Shown piece by piece: positions 1 to 28,759 of a DNA stretch of 64,000 nucleotides; position 1 is the stretch's first letter; each line of letters starts with the position of its first letter. This stretch comes from Anabas testudineus (Eukaryota > Chordata > Actinopteri > Anabantiformes > Anabantidae): the NCBI RefSeq assembly GCF_900324465.2, contig NC_046616.1:14224547-14288546 (forward strand). The letters are read 5' to 3'. The position numbers were made by a program, and so were the translations under genes. Under the pieces are notes generated by a model, which ran no database searches, was not told the DNA's origin, and was given only the letters and a program-made list of their open reading frames with translations.

Positions 1-724
1 TTTGTATGCGTGTATAGGTGTGTAACTCAGGTGGCCAGTGCTTAGAGTGCATGGATTCATGCGAGGCCTATCATTTCTTGTTCACATAGGCAGAAGAACC
101 TAAGGTCTGCAGCTCTCACTCTTCTCCTGAGGCAAACATTGCCATACTTTTCTAAACACTCTCACACACATCTCACTCGCAGTTGTTTGTCTTATCATAC
201 CTACACAAGGTTTTAGTGTCACCACTTAACAAAGCCGATGCTGCATGACTTAGTCACACCGTGCACATATTAGGAATCGTATTGCGGTGATGCTGATAGT
301 GACAATGCTGCTGATTTGCAAGCATCACTGTGCTGCATCTGTTTGACAGTGGCAAGGACACACTGCAACACCTGACTACCTGATATGGCAACACTGAAAG
401 CACGCATGACATAACATGCATGTACCATTATTTTAACTAGTCACGCCACCATGTGACGCAGAATTACTGTAAATCACATTTCGTGATGATCTACAAAATG
501 CACCATTAACCTCAACAGATAAAGAAGTAAGGTTTTCATTTTTTTCCTGAGTAGGACTGTACATAAGCTTAAGAGGAGAGGATGGCTAAAGGGAGGAGTG
601 CCAGTAAATAGCAGATGTTGAAGAATAACCTTGACGCAGAAAACCTCAGAAACACTTCCTTTCTGAGCTGATAAAAAGATATTTTATTCCAGTCGATTCA
701 TTTTATCACAGTACGTGTCAACAA

Positions 725-725
725 G

Positions 726-752
<27 letters not shown>
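725..752. repeat. (CA)n microsatellite
   Basis: An almost pure CA dinucleotide run of about 28 bp upstream of camkv. It is likely length-polymorphic. Confidence 0.95.
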
Positions 753-757
<5 letters not shown>

Positions 758-1089
758 GAGAGGCATGTACACGCAATATGATTTAAGGTGCTGAAGATAA
801 AGTGTGATGTCTCGGATAGCTCGGTGTGTCTTCACACCTGAGTCGGTGTCAACTGCTGTATATCAAAAGGATAAACCTATTTGTACTTCTTCTGGACTGA
901 AACCTGAACTAATAAATTTGACTAAACACAAAAAAATTCACATTACCGGTTTAGAAATATTCATATGTTGCTGAAGAAAAGTGCTGACACAGGTCAATAG
1001 TGTATTCAAAGTCACAAGTTTCAATGCCTACCCAAAACAGCTCAATCATCTTTGCATGGCATGAACATGTGGAAAGCTGTGGATTGTAG

Positions 1090-1093
<4 letters not shown>

Positions 1094-1132
<39 letters not shown>
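1094..1132. repeat. (CA)n microsatellite
   Basis: A pure CA run of about 39 bp, the longest in the upstream region. Confidence 0.97.
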
Positions 1133-1136
<4 letters not shown>

Positions 1137-1818
1137 ACAGCCAAATTCACCTATGCAAACACACAGAACTGCGTGTGTGAATGTGCTGTGAGGTTACTCT
1201 CAACCTGCCTCTGCAGTTCTGTGTTTTACACTTTGTTCTGTTCTTATGTACACTATTTTCTCTATCCACCTTTTTCACTTAGTCACAGTGTACCTTTCTC
1301 CTCGCCTTGCTGGTCCCAGCGTTTCTCACCTCTTTCCTCATCTCCAGTCTTTTCCACTTCTCCCTTCTCATCTTCTTTCTTCTCATGCGCTCCCATGTCT
1401 CCTCCTACTCTCAGTCAACTTCAAGGTTCACACTGAGTCAGTATTCTGCAGGTATGGTGTTTTACAGCATCTGAGTTTTTTAGCTTGAGAAACAATCACC
1501 AGTGGTGCAACGAGAGAAAAAAAGAACAATCGTCTTACTAAAAGAAAGTACAGACCGTGAACTGATTTGCACCAAGAAAGTACCTCACTTCACACCTAAA
1601 ACACAAGCTCTTAGCCGGTGTTCCTTATGAAGCGAGCTGCCTTTCAAACCTCAGGGAATTCATATTTTTCACCAGAAAGAGAAGAGAATACTTTAAGTTT
1701 CAGCTTTAGTTCAACCCACACTGGCAGAACAAGAGGGAAGTCAGTGGAAAGTGCCGCTGATACATTAACTGATTTTATAATATATACAAAGTGAGAGAGA
1801 ACACGGTGGCAAATATGG

Positions 1819-1872
1819 ACACGCTTTTAGAGGAGGCAAAGACTAAAGGCTGTGCAGAACCACTGCACTCAA
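1819..1872 (+). other. Possible 5' exon of camkv (in-frame N-terminal extension)
   Basis: An ATG-initiated stretch ends in AAG followed by the donor gtgagt. Spliced to the acceptor at 3721-3722 it reads in frame through the usual camkv start: about 20 residues beginning MDTLLEEAKTKG, then VNAV, then MPFG. Known CAMKV proteins start at MPFG, so this may be only 5' UTR or chance. The sequence shows the donor and the shared phase. Use in vivo is inference. Confidence 0.25.
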
Positions 1873-3734
1873 AGGTGAGTATATCAAAAGGTTACTGGCA
1901 GTGCATCTGCTGATCCTCATTCACAAATAACATTTAGTACATTTTGGCAGTTGTTACTGTATTTCAGTGGTGCCCACAGGGGTGGATGTGCTCCATTCAC
2001 ATGAAGCCAGCATCACCTTCACTGTCTGGACCTCGTCATGGGAATGTAGCTCCGCTTACATAATCTACTGGCAAAGCCAGGCCTTTTCAATCCACCACTA
2101 AATTCCCCTCATCTTTACTGGGGCATTAAACTCACACAAGGATGCGCATAAAGACATATGAACACACACACCCTCCACACACACACACACACCTTTCTGA
2201 ACATTTTATGACATAGCCGCATCGACCTTTGCACTTTGAACTTGGACTCAGACTCATTCCTACGCGCACATACACACACAGTGTATCCCAGTGCTTTGGA
2301 TTAGTGGTACAGATTAGAGATTAGAGCCTGCACTGGGATTACACTGTACTCTTCAGCCCCGCCTCCACACATAGATGAGAAGAACCTCTGGCCCTATCAT
2401 CTACAGTAGTAATGCTACACACACACACACACAAAGATAGAGAGAGTGAGAGAGAGGAGCATCACTGATGTTCATTTGTTAATCCTAAATTAGCCCCAGC
2501 ATGTCATGAGGATTTCTATTGTCTTAGTCCTCATTTCATTTTCGCACTCCTTCTCTGTGTCTCTGCTTAGTTTAAACACACAACACAACCCTGACACAAC
2601 TGAAATGTCGCATTTGTTCCCATCACGTATTTCCTCACTTGGGCTATGTCCAGACTACTATATGAACCTGATGGTCTTGATGGGGAAACAAGCCCAGCAG
2701 AGACAGAACACAATCGGCAGATCTCTCCACTAAGGGGAAAATGGAGAAAATAGCAGAAATTAGTTGTTCCATAAGAATGAGTTAACTCAGGTGTTTAGCA
2801 GAGGAGAAGAACCTTGAGGATGGATGACTGAGGCTTCCTGGGAATCTGTCTCCTACAGTAGATAGAGTGTTTAAAGGATGTGGGTGAGGATTGCCTGAGG
2901 ACTGTGGAGAGATGCTATATCGATTGCTGATTCACTATCTAGATCCTTGATTTTCTACCTGGCCATTTGGGTCCTCCAGTGGAGTCACAGGCTATTTTGG
3001 TGTGGACATGATAAGAAAAGTGTGAAAAGTGTGAAATACATACAGACTACAGGCACATACCATACGAAAATCACTGAAATGATTATGAATGCATTTTAAA
3101 GATTCAGCGCTAACGGTGAGATGACGTGAGACGAGTTTAAGGCTGTGAGCTACTGCTCTAGATTAAAAGACACATTTAAACATATACACATACTACATAG
3201 AAAAAAAAATAATTTTCCTGTCATTTAAACCCAGTGATATCAGTGTAACTGAGGTCTCCAGTGATTGCTGAAGGAGCCAGCTGCTTTGGGGACACAGGGA
3301 CACTACCCTTTATAAATAAAATTTAACTTGAACTTGACAGACGTTGCAGAGTATCTGCAGACTTTAGTAGAGTAGAGAGAAGCTTACTGGGTGGCTTAGT
3401 ATCTGTTGACAGGGCTGGCACACAATCAGGCTGCCAGAAGCATTAGCATCCAGTTTCAGAAATTGACTTGGCTATATCTGTGGTTCTCCGATGCACCATA
3501 TACTTTTAAGACTAACTCTAACTGCACTACCTTGTTGTCTTTGACTTCAGCCCTGGAGACTTTCGTAATGTTTCATCAGTACCTCTTTTCCTCTTTATCA
3601 TGCCTGCCCATGCTCCTCCGCAATCCCTTTGTCTCTCTGTTACCTAAAGGTGCCATCAAAATCATTTGTGCTTCATCCCTTTGTCTTGCAATGATTGAAA
3701 TGTTTCTCTCTTTATTTGTTAGGTGAATGCAGTC

Positions 3735-11744
<8,010 letters not shown>

Positions 11745-12760
11745 AGCCGCTGCAATAATCAACAGTTGGACCACTGGATTTATAGGTTAAACTTAAGGGT
11801 TTAATCACTGTTTGTCACCCATCTACTTCCTCCCCAGAAGAAAGGTAACAATATAGTTCTTGGCTGTGTATTCATATTGAAATGACTGGTTAAGATAAAT
11901 TTTACCGTGGCATTGAAATACTCTCCTGACTGGAGCCTAGGAGGAGTAGTATCCTGCATCCTACTAATGTTGCAAAGACCAATATTTTATGCATCTCAAA
12001 TTCCAGATTGTGTGCATGAATACTGACCACACAACTGCCTCATATTAGAATCCAAGCACTAAGCACAGTTTGCAAATCATAAATCTGCACAAGTAAGAAC
12101 AATGTGGTATAATTCTCTGCTAATAGAGAGAGTTAATAGCCGGAGAAGCTTAATGATTTGCATTACTGCCTGTAAAATGTAAATACATACAAAATAAATG
12201 GTTTCTAATTTATGCTCTACTCCAGTGTTGTGAATTTTCTCATCTATAACTGATATTTACATTTATCAAATTCCTTTTCATTAGTTTTTGTTTCTTTCTG
12301 TTTGTGTTATTGTTCCTTCTCATGAGCTTGCATTCACTCAGCTGTACAGAAGTGTATGAAACTGAACTGGTCAAACCTTTCCATTGACCGGTACTGACTG
12401 AGATTTGTTGTGGATTGTTTAAACTGTCGCTCAGACTCTTGTGAGTTGCCCCACACCTGTTGGAAAGCTGGGAAAGATCTCTAGATGCAAGATACTGTAT
12501 AAAGGCTTTGCAATAACAAACACATTTCTTCTTGTTTTTCCATTTTCCAAAAATTGGCCTGAAAATGTGTTTTCCTCTTTTCTCCAGTTTTGTTACACAT
12601 TTCATTCGGTGATGTTACTTGCCAGTGCTGTCTATATTTGCTCCTTTTTATTGTGTAAAAATTTGTGCTTTTTGCCTCAACAAGTCTAGACATCCACTAT
12701 TCTATGTAACCTGTGTTGTTTGCAAGTCTTTCAATAAAAGTAAAAAAAAACAAGCTACAT
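11745..12760 (+). other. camkv 3' UTR with poly(A) signals
   Basis: Non-coding sequence follows the camkv stop. An AATAAA lies at about 12193 and a second one at 12733-12738, just before an A-rich stretch. The second is the probable main 3' end. No other gene is visible. Confidence 0.75.
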
Positions 12761-13270
12761 CTTGGGTTGTTTCCGTGATTGCTTAAAAGTCTTGAGACAA
12801 AATACTTTAAAATACTGTTTGTTTGTTTGTTTTTTTTCTTTTCTTAATATGAACAGAACTACAACGTTGCTCTAGTGTTTACTGTGATGGTGTTATCACG
12901 CCATTGCCTACAAATTCCATCTGGCCTTGCGTGAACTTCGGATTAGTCTATATTTGAGAAAAGGACGGGGGTGGAAAAAAAAGATTTGTAGTTGTAAACG
13001 TTAACATACCATGTAACAGCGCAGAACTATATATTATATTGCACTCTATGTGTTTCTGTTAAACGTTAGAGGGGATTAAAATTATCTACGTATAATAAAT
13101 CGATCAGATATTTTTTTTCTGCGAACCCTCTTGAGCGGGACGATGGTCGTGTCTGTAACGTGCACATGTTGCTGCTTTGCTTTGCTTTCAACTGAAATAG
13201 AGTGAGGGGAAACGGTTCGGGAACAGCCGGGCAGGCAGCCGTCCAGCGGAAAAACTCACACAGAGCCCGC
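12761..13270. other. camkv-uba1 intergenic spacer
   Basis: AT-rich spacer with short T runs. I see no coding potential, RNA gene or transposon in it. Confidence 0.5.
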
Positions 13271-13398
13271 CACCCTGACACACTTTTGTGTTTGCAATCA
13301 ACGGCACTGTTGAATTGTCACGTTGTTTGTTAGGTTTCTTGCTTAAATACAAGCCGATTTTAATACTACAGATCAGGCCGAGTAATATCGGATGTGGT
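13271..13398 (+). other. Candidate alternative 5' exon upstream of uba1
   Basis: A moderately GC-rich segment ends at GGATGTG followed by a strong donor gtaagt (13399). It is followed by a CpG- and GCTAA-rich tract typical of sequence just downstream of teleost transcription starts. It could be a distal first exon of uba1; mammalian UBA1 also uses alternative first exons. The 5' edge is a guess and no transcript evidence is available. Confidence 0.35.
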
Positions 13399-14740
13399 AA
13401 GTTCTACACACTTGTGTAGCTCTCGTCTTGGTAACGTTAGCCCCAGCTAGTCGGCTAACGTTAGCTGGTTAGCGGCACAAGGAGGAAAAAGTCGTTGGGT
13501 GGCTAGATAGCTTGAAAGCTAGCTAAACACAAGCTAACAACTGCGCAGTCGTTTGATCTACGTTATTGGTACTCGTTAACGATAGTTACCGTCGGCTAAC
13601 TGAACTATCACAGTTCTCCGCCGCGGCTAACTTTAGCCAACAAGCCACTGTCACGTAACGTTAAATTAGCATTTGCACATTTTATTTGCACGGCAAGAGC
13701 TGTTTAAATATTCTCTGGTAAATAAGGTTAACGGTAGCTTGAAAGCTACTTGGCTACAAACATCCACTGTATGAACGCAGTGTTAGGAGGCATGCAAGCT
13801 AACTTGTATCACGCAACCTAGTACGTACTGGCAATATTTAGTACCTACTGGCAAATTATATTGATAGATTAACGTAACGATAGCATGTCAATCGGTGTTG
13901 CCACAGTAACGTAATATTGGCTAGTGTCTGTCCTTAGCTTGCTTAGTTAACGTTAGGCAGCCTGATAATGTGACATCAACGATGGCCACACGTTTCAGTT
14001 CGGATTAAGCGGTGGAAATGTGTTGTTTTTTTAATTTCGTTGTACAAAGATTAGAATGGGATCCCCTCGGCATGTGTACCCGACAGTTTGCGGCCCACTC
14101 TTTTTTTCTGGGCCTTTGTCGTTTGCCAGGCACCCCCTCCCCCAATACTCCTCCTCTGCAAGGAATGCTAACCCCTAACCTCAGTGTGTCTAAGGGCCCA
14201 GACGCCCAGCATCCTCACAGCCAGCAAGTGTGCTACTCACTGTCGTACCTGTCTTAGTTGTCATTGCAGGATCATCAGACTTGACTAGCGAACTGTTTTC
14301 CTGAACTCAGACGAAGAATAATGCTTTCCAACCACAATACACCAGTTTGCTTTGTAGAGTGAATATATCCCATTGTATTGTGCTCTAGGATATGTTCCTT
14401 TTTCCCCTTTTTTCAAGTGACTGGTAGCTCGTGTTGTGTGCTCTGTGTAACTATACATCCAGTCTACACCTACAATGGGATGACTTCTTGTTAACCTGGA
14501 TCTGAAACAAAGATGATGATGTTGATGGAATTCATGCAGTCCCGGTAGACGGGGTCTTGAGCTTCGAACAACAACCAAGAAGTCCGTAATCGGAACTTTG
14601 CTCTCTTGCACTTGAGTCAGACATGCTCTTTGTGCGTTTCGGATCAATTGCAAGGTGATTCCTATATAGAATCCGTGAGGTCCTGCAGCTCATTGTACAG
14701 AAACATGCATGCATGCATCTCCCGGTAGCAGGGGCGGGAT
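13399..14740. other. GCTAA/TTAGC-rich, promoter-proximal tract
   Basis: The first 550 bp are dense in GCTAAC and GTTAGC words, including the palindrome GCTAACGTTAGC near 13451. The remainder (14000-14740) carries open frames on both strands, none resembling a known protein. I read it as non-coding 5' flank or intron of uba1. A weak exon-like block at 14130-14223 is discussed in the findings. Confidence 0.45.
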
Positions 14741-14767
14741 GACTGCGTGGTAGCTTCGCCTTCCCGG

Positions 14768-14990
14768 CCAATGAGCTGAGCGCCTGGCTGAGCAGCGTGC
14801 GCACGGCCACGCTTTCCTGTTGAATATTTCAGCCCATGCGTCACCGCTCCTCCGCCCCTTTCTCCCAATCTGCCATTTTGGTTTTGTTCCCGTCTGCAGT
14901 CGCAAAGCCAGCAACGCAATTACATAGGAGAGACACTCAGCACGACATAGTGACTCGACAATATAGTGCAGACCGTCCTAATCCCGCATC
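14768..14990 (+). promoter_or_regulatory. uba1 proximal promoter
   Basis: CCAAT boxes lie at 14768-14772 and 14865-14869, a GC box (CCGCCCC) near 14852, and a YY1-like GCCATTTT at 14872-14879. No TATA box is seen. This is a typical housekeeping-type core promoter, about 100-250 bp before the donor of the likely first exon at 15103. Confidence 0.6.
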
Positions 14991-15103
14991 GCGCTCTTTT
15001 CTTTGTACAAATCGTCGAATTTGCAATCATAGTTACTACTGACATATAAACACCGTGAGAGAGGAGCGGGTTCGCATTGGGAAGGGACCGAGAAGGATTA
15101 TTG
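14990..15103 (+). other. Likely uba1 5' UTR exon
   Basis: The sequence ends GGATTATTG followed by the donor gtaaga. A 1.3-kb intron then leads to the acceptor at 16441-16442, directly in front of the uba1 ATG. The transcription start is not defined by the sequence, so the left edge is approximate. Confidence 0.5.
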
Positions 15104-16442
15104 GTAAGAAAGGAGAAATCAATGAAGCGCGAGTGTAATGGCTAGTCTCTCGTTCGCGTTAATGCTCATATTAAGTGATAAAGTTAGACGGCGTTTTTCA
15201 TTAACTACTGAAACATTGCATTTTGCTAGTATGTGAGCTGTGATAAGGAGCTGTCAAACCCGTTGCTGTCTTTAACGAGCAGGTTGCAACATAGCTACAG
15301 CTGCTAGCTTGTAAAGTTGTGTTCCGCACCAGGGTTTAATACAGGCCTAGGCCGAGCTGCTAATGGATGAGCTGGTAGGCTGGTGTTTTCTTTCCACTAA
15401 GTTATTAATGTTCCTACCCTGCCAACTTGCCAAATCACTTAACTGATTAGTGGCACGCAGACTACTTAGGAACTAGCAATAACTGTACTAACCCGGGGGG
15501 CTTTGCTGTATCATGCCGGATGCGTTCATTTTCGTTTTTGACGAACAGCGGTCTTTCTGTTTACTGTGAACTGTACATTTCTTTGTAGCTGCCCGTCGAG
15601 GTATTTGTTTGAGATTTGGCCTTGAACCCTTAAGCATTTGAATTTGCTTTGTAAACTGTCAAGTCTGACTTGGGTAGGCAGGTAAGTTAACTACACTGTA
15701 TGCGGAAATTGTGGCTGAGGGTGTTCCGTGCAGTGGGAATGTGTTCGAGAGATACTGCGGCCTGTTTCACTTCCCGATGTGATTGCCATTGTCCAGGCTA
15801 TTCCGTTAATCATAGTCTAATTGTTACTTGTTAAAATTTTACTGTCTCTAAAAATACATACAAATTTAGTCTAATAGTGATAGTAGTTCCAGCGATAGAG
15901 TACGATCCCGGTGTCCACACCTGCGGGCCACAGTGAGGTGTTGCTCACTTTACCGCAGTGAAGTTTTAATGATTCAGCTCTTTTTGTTGAAACCATGTTG
16001 GGGGTCCTTAAATACCGGTATAATAAACAATAGAAGTACATAAACAAGCCAGCCCTGTCTCTGGGCTTGAAAAGGACTGATAATGCTGCTATTCATGTCT
16101 CTTCCAGGCTCAGTTCGTTTTTGAGCAGATTTGTGTTTGGCCTGCAGCCAGCCCAGCTGCTCCCTAGACTAGAAATCCTCTCTTCAACATGAAGGGGATT
16201 GGGTGCTTGGGATGCTTAACATAATAGAACCATAGCAATGCAATATATTTCTCAATCCTTGCTAGCTTTAAAAAAAAAAAAAAAAAAAAACTCCTTGAAA
16301 CTCAGGCATATGTACATTAAACGGTCACATATCGTCGAGAGATTTTTTGTGTTCTCTCTTTTAAACAAATTGATTTAAATTGGTCTAAGTGAAACGGCCG
16401 TACAGATCAGCTTTTGTTCTGTCTTGTATTATTCTTGTCTAG

Positions 16443-26929
<10,487 letters not shown>

Positions 26930-27076
26930 GCTCCACGCTGAACCCACCCAAAGGAGGGTGGGATTAGCAGGGGCAGGAGACGGGGTTGGTGTTCTAAGTG
27001 AGGAGTTGGGGTTGGGGGAGGGGGTTGGGGGTGGGTGGGTTGATCCAGTCAGCTCTGTTGGATCAATCTTTTTTCT

Positions 27077-27107
<31 letters not shown>

Positions 27108-27990
27108 AAGGCCTGTGGTTTGTGTAACCTGTGCCTGAGTGTACATAGCCCCAGTAAGCTGACTTAAGGATACCTGTAAGTGTGTGTTAGTCCAGTTGGT
27201 GCTCAGCTGTGCGAATAGGGTTGTCAGTGGAGGAAGAGAGCATGTATACTGGATCTCCTGATGTCTCTCGGTAGCAGAACCTCTCCACTCCACTCAGTTT
27301 AATTCTAAGCCTTAGTATTCTCTCGGTACTGCATAGCCCCACTAGTGTCCCTTTAAAACATCCTGGCACTGTTGCTTACTTCAGCACTAAATGAGAGATC
27401 TTTTAATCCATTCAGCTGACTCCCCTCCAATCTACTTGCTCTCTACCTCCCCCCAACTCCTCTCACAGATCTGGGGTTTTTGTTTTATTTTTTTATTATT
27501 TTCAACCCACAATAAATAAAGTTCCGCTAAGAATCCTAAATATAGCAAGAATCAATTTTGCCGTATCACTGCCCTTAATTCTGAGAGCCCAAATTTAAAA
27601 TCCTAGAAGCACCTGAAGACACAGTTTAAATCGGAGTTAACTGCCTCTCCTGGCTGGAAACAAAGTACCTTGCACTGTCACAGTAAGACCCCAGGCCGGT
27701 TTCAGGCTCTCCTACACCCACCTCATCCAGCACTGTGGCATTGGAGGGGCACTTGCACATGACATCATTTTTCTCTTTATCCTCTGTTTCATGTTTATTT
27801 TCTATTTTATTTTTTGTTTGGGCGGGGGGGGGCTAAGTTTTGACTCTCACACACAATGTAGATCATAAACTGTCTTCTTTCTACTTAAACTCCAAATGAC
27901 ATTACATTACAGTATGAGCAAGGCATTGAGATGTATCTTGAAATGGGAGCACTTAGTGTGATAGTGAATAAACATGTCAAAACAAACCTG
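26930..27990 (+). other. uba1 3' UTR with poly(A) signals
   Basis: Non-coding after the uba1 stop. It holds a G-rich tract (27008-27039), a long pyrimidine/T run (about 27069-27108), overlapping AATAAATAAA at 27511-27520, a G-run near 27822-27831 and AATAAA at 27967-27972. Either poly(A) signal could serve; the second gives the longer UTR of about 1.05 kb. Confidence 0.75.
27008..27039 (+). promoter_or_regulatory. Six-tract G-quadruplex motif in uba1 3' UTR
   Basis: Six runs of 3-5 G (27008-27011, 27014-27018, 27020-27024, 27027-27031, 27033-27035, 27037-27039) are separated by loops of only 1-2 nt. The mRNA carries the G-rich strand. The tract begins about 80 nt after the stop codon. Confidence 0.8.
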
Positions 27991-28250
27991 AATTGGTGTG
28001 TTGTTTCTTCTCTTTTCTCATGTGTTTAAAAATGTTGTTCTGATTAAATTCAATTTCTATTTTTGTGCATGAATCAAGCAAAACGTTGAAAGCATCAGAT
28101 AGTCTTGTTTTCCTGTCAGACCTGCTTCTGGGTTTCATCAGAAGTTTCGTTATTGAGCATATCCGGGAAGCACGACCTGAATCAGCTAAACTGACTACCG
28201 ATAAACTTAAGATGAAAAGTTGTTAAACTGTGTGTGTGTATGTATGTGTG

Positions 28251-28283
<33 letters not shown>

Positions 28284-28759
28284 ATGTATATATATATGTG
28301 TGTATATATGTGTGTGTGCACTACACACAAATTTTGTATGTGTAAAGTTTTGCACAGTGCCAAAATGATTTTGATTTTGCACATGTACCTCATTCATAAG
28401 GGTGCTTCATAAAGTTTGTCTCATGCAGCAGTTGTTCTGCAGAGTCTTCTGTTTTTTAGCTGCAAAGCAGTTTGATCATCCAGTTGACAGATTTGAGTAA
28501 TAAACTTGAAGAAGCATTTTGAAGCCTCCTCCCTGAGCTGAGCGGATACATGAATATGTGCAACTCTAAAGGATGTGGTCGGGTGTGAGATGAGGAAGAA
28601 AGTGAGGAGGAAGAAGTGCACTGAACTCTGACGAGCTCCCTGCAAACAAGGCACTTTGTGTTACTGAAACGGACGAGACTGGAATAAATTTGGAGTATTT
28701 CAATGTTTCTCTTTTTGAGAAGGTCCCACGTTTCTGTGATGATGCTTTGAAGACTAAAG
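27991..28759. other. uba1-arhgef3-like spacer and probable 5' UTR/promoter
   Basis: AT-rich spacer, then a compound TG/TA microsatellite at 28229-28318, then sequence leading into the first coding exon of the GEF gene at 28760. I see no clear CCAAT, TATA or GC box that fixes the promoter. Confidence 0.45.
28229..28318. repeat. Compound (TG)n/(TA)n microsatellite
   Basis: Alternating TG- and TA-rich blocks of about 90 bp in the intergenic spacer. The purine-pyrimidine alternation is strict enough to favour length instability. Confidence 0.93.

Larger units (their letters stand above)
1..3722. other. Upstream region of camkv, no certain gene
   Basis: No open reading frame here resembles a known protein. 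The stretch holds several (CA)n microsatellites (about 725-752, 1094-1132, 2176-2192 and 2417-2432), a pyrimidine-rich patch around 1255-1420 and AT-rich spacer. It probably contains the camkv promoter, 5' untranslated exon(s) and first intron, because the first recognised camkv coding exon opens at 3723 behind a good acceptor. A short candidate exon at 1819-1872 is listed separately. Confidence 0.5.

Noticed and set aside
1173-1488. Ser/Phe/Leu-rich open frames near the window start
   Set aside because: They arise from a pyrimidine-rich stretch, overlap each other in different frames and match no family.
3310-3340. AATAAAATTTAACTTGAAC resembling a LINE-type 3' tail
   Set aside because: No reverse-transcriptase-like sequence or longer match precedes it. 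A single short resemblance is not enough to call an element.
14285-14919. Overlapping open frames of 80-120 codons on the minus strand upstream of uba1
   Set aside because: No similarity to known proteins, no splice logic, and they lie across a GC-rich promoter. They are best explained as chance frames.
27060-27300. Lysine-rich frame on the minus strand over the uba1 3' UTR
   Set aside because: It is produced by the complement of the T-rich tract at 27069-27108 and has no other protein-like feature.
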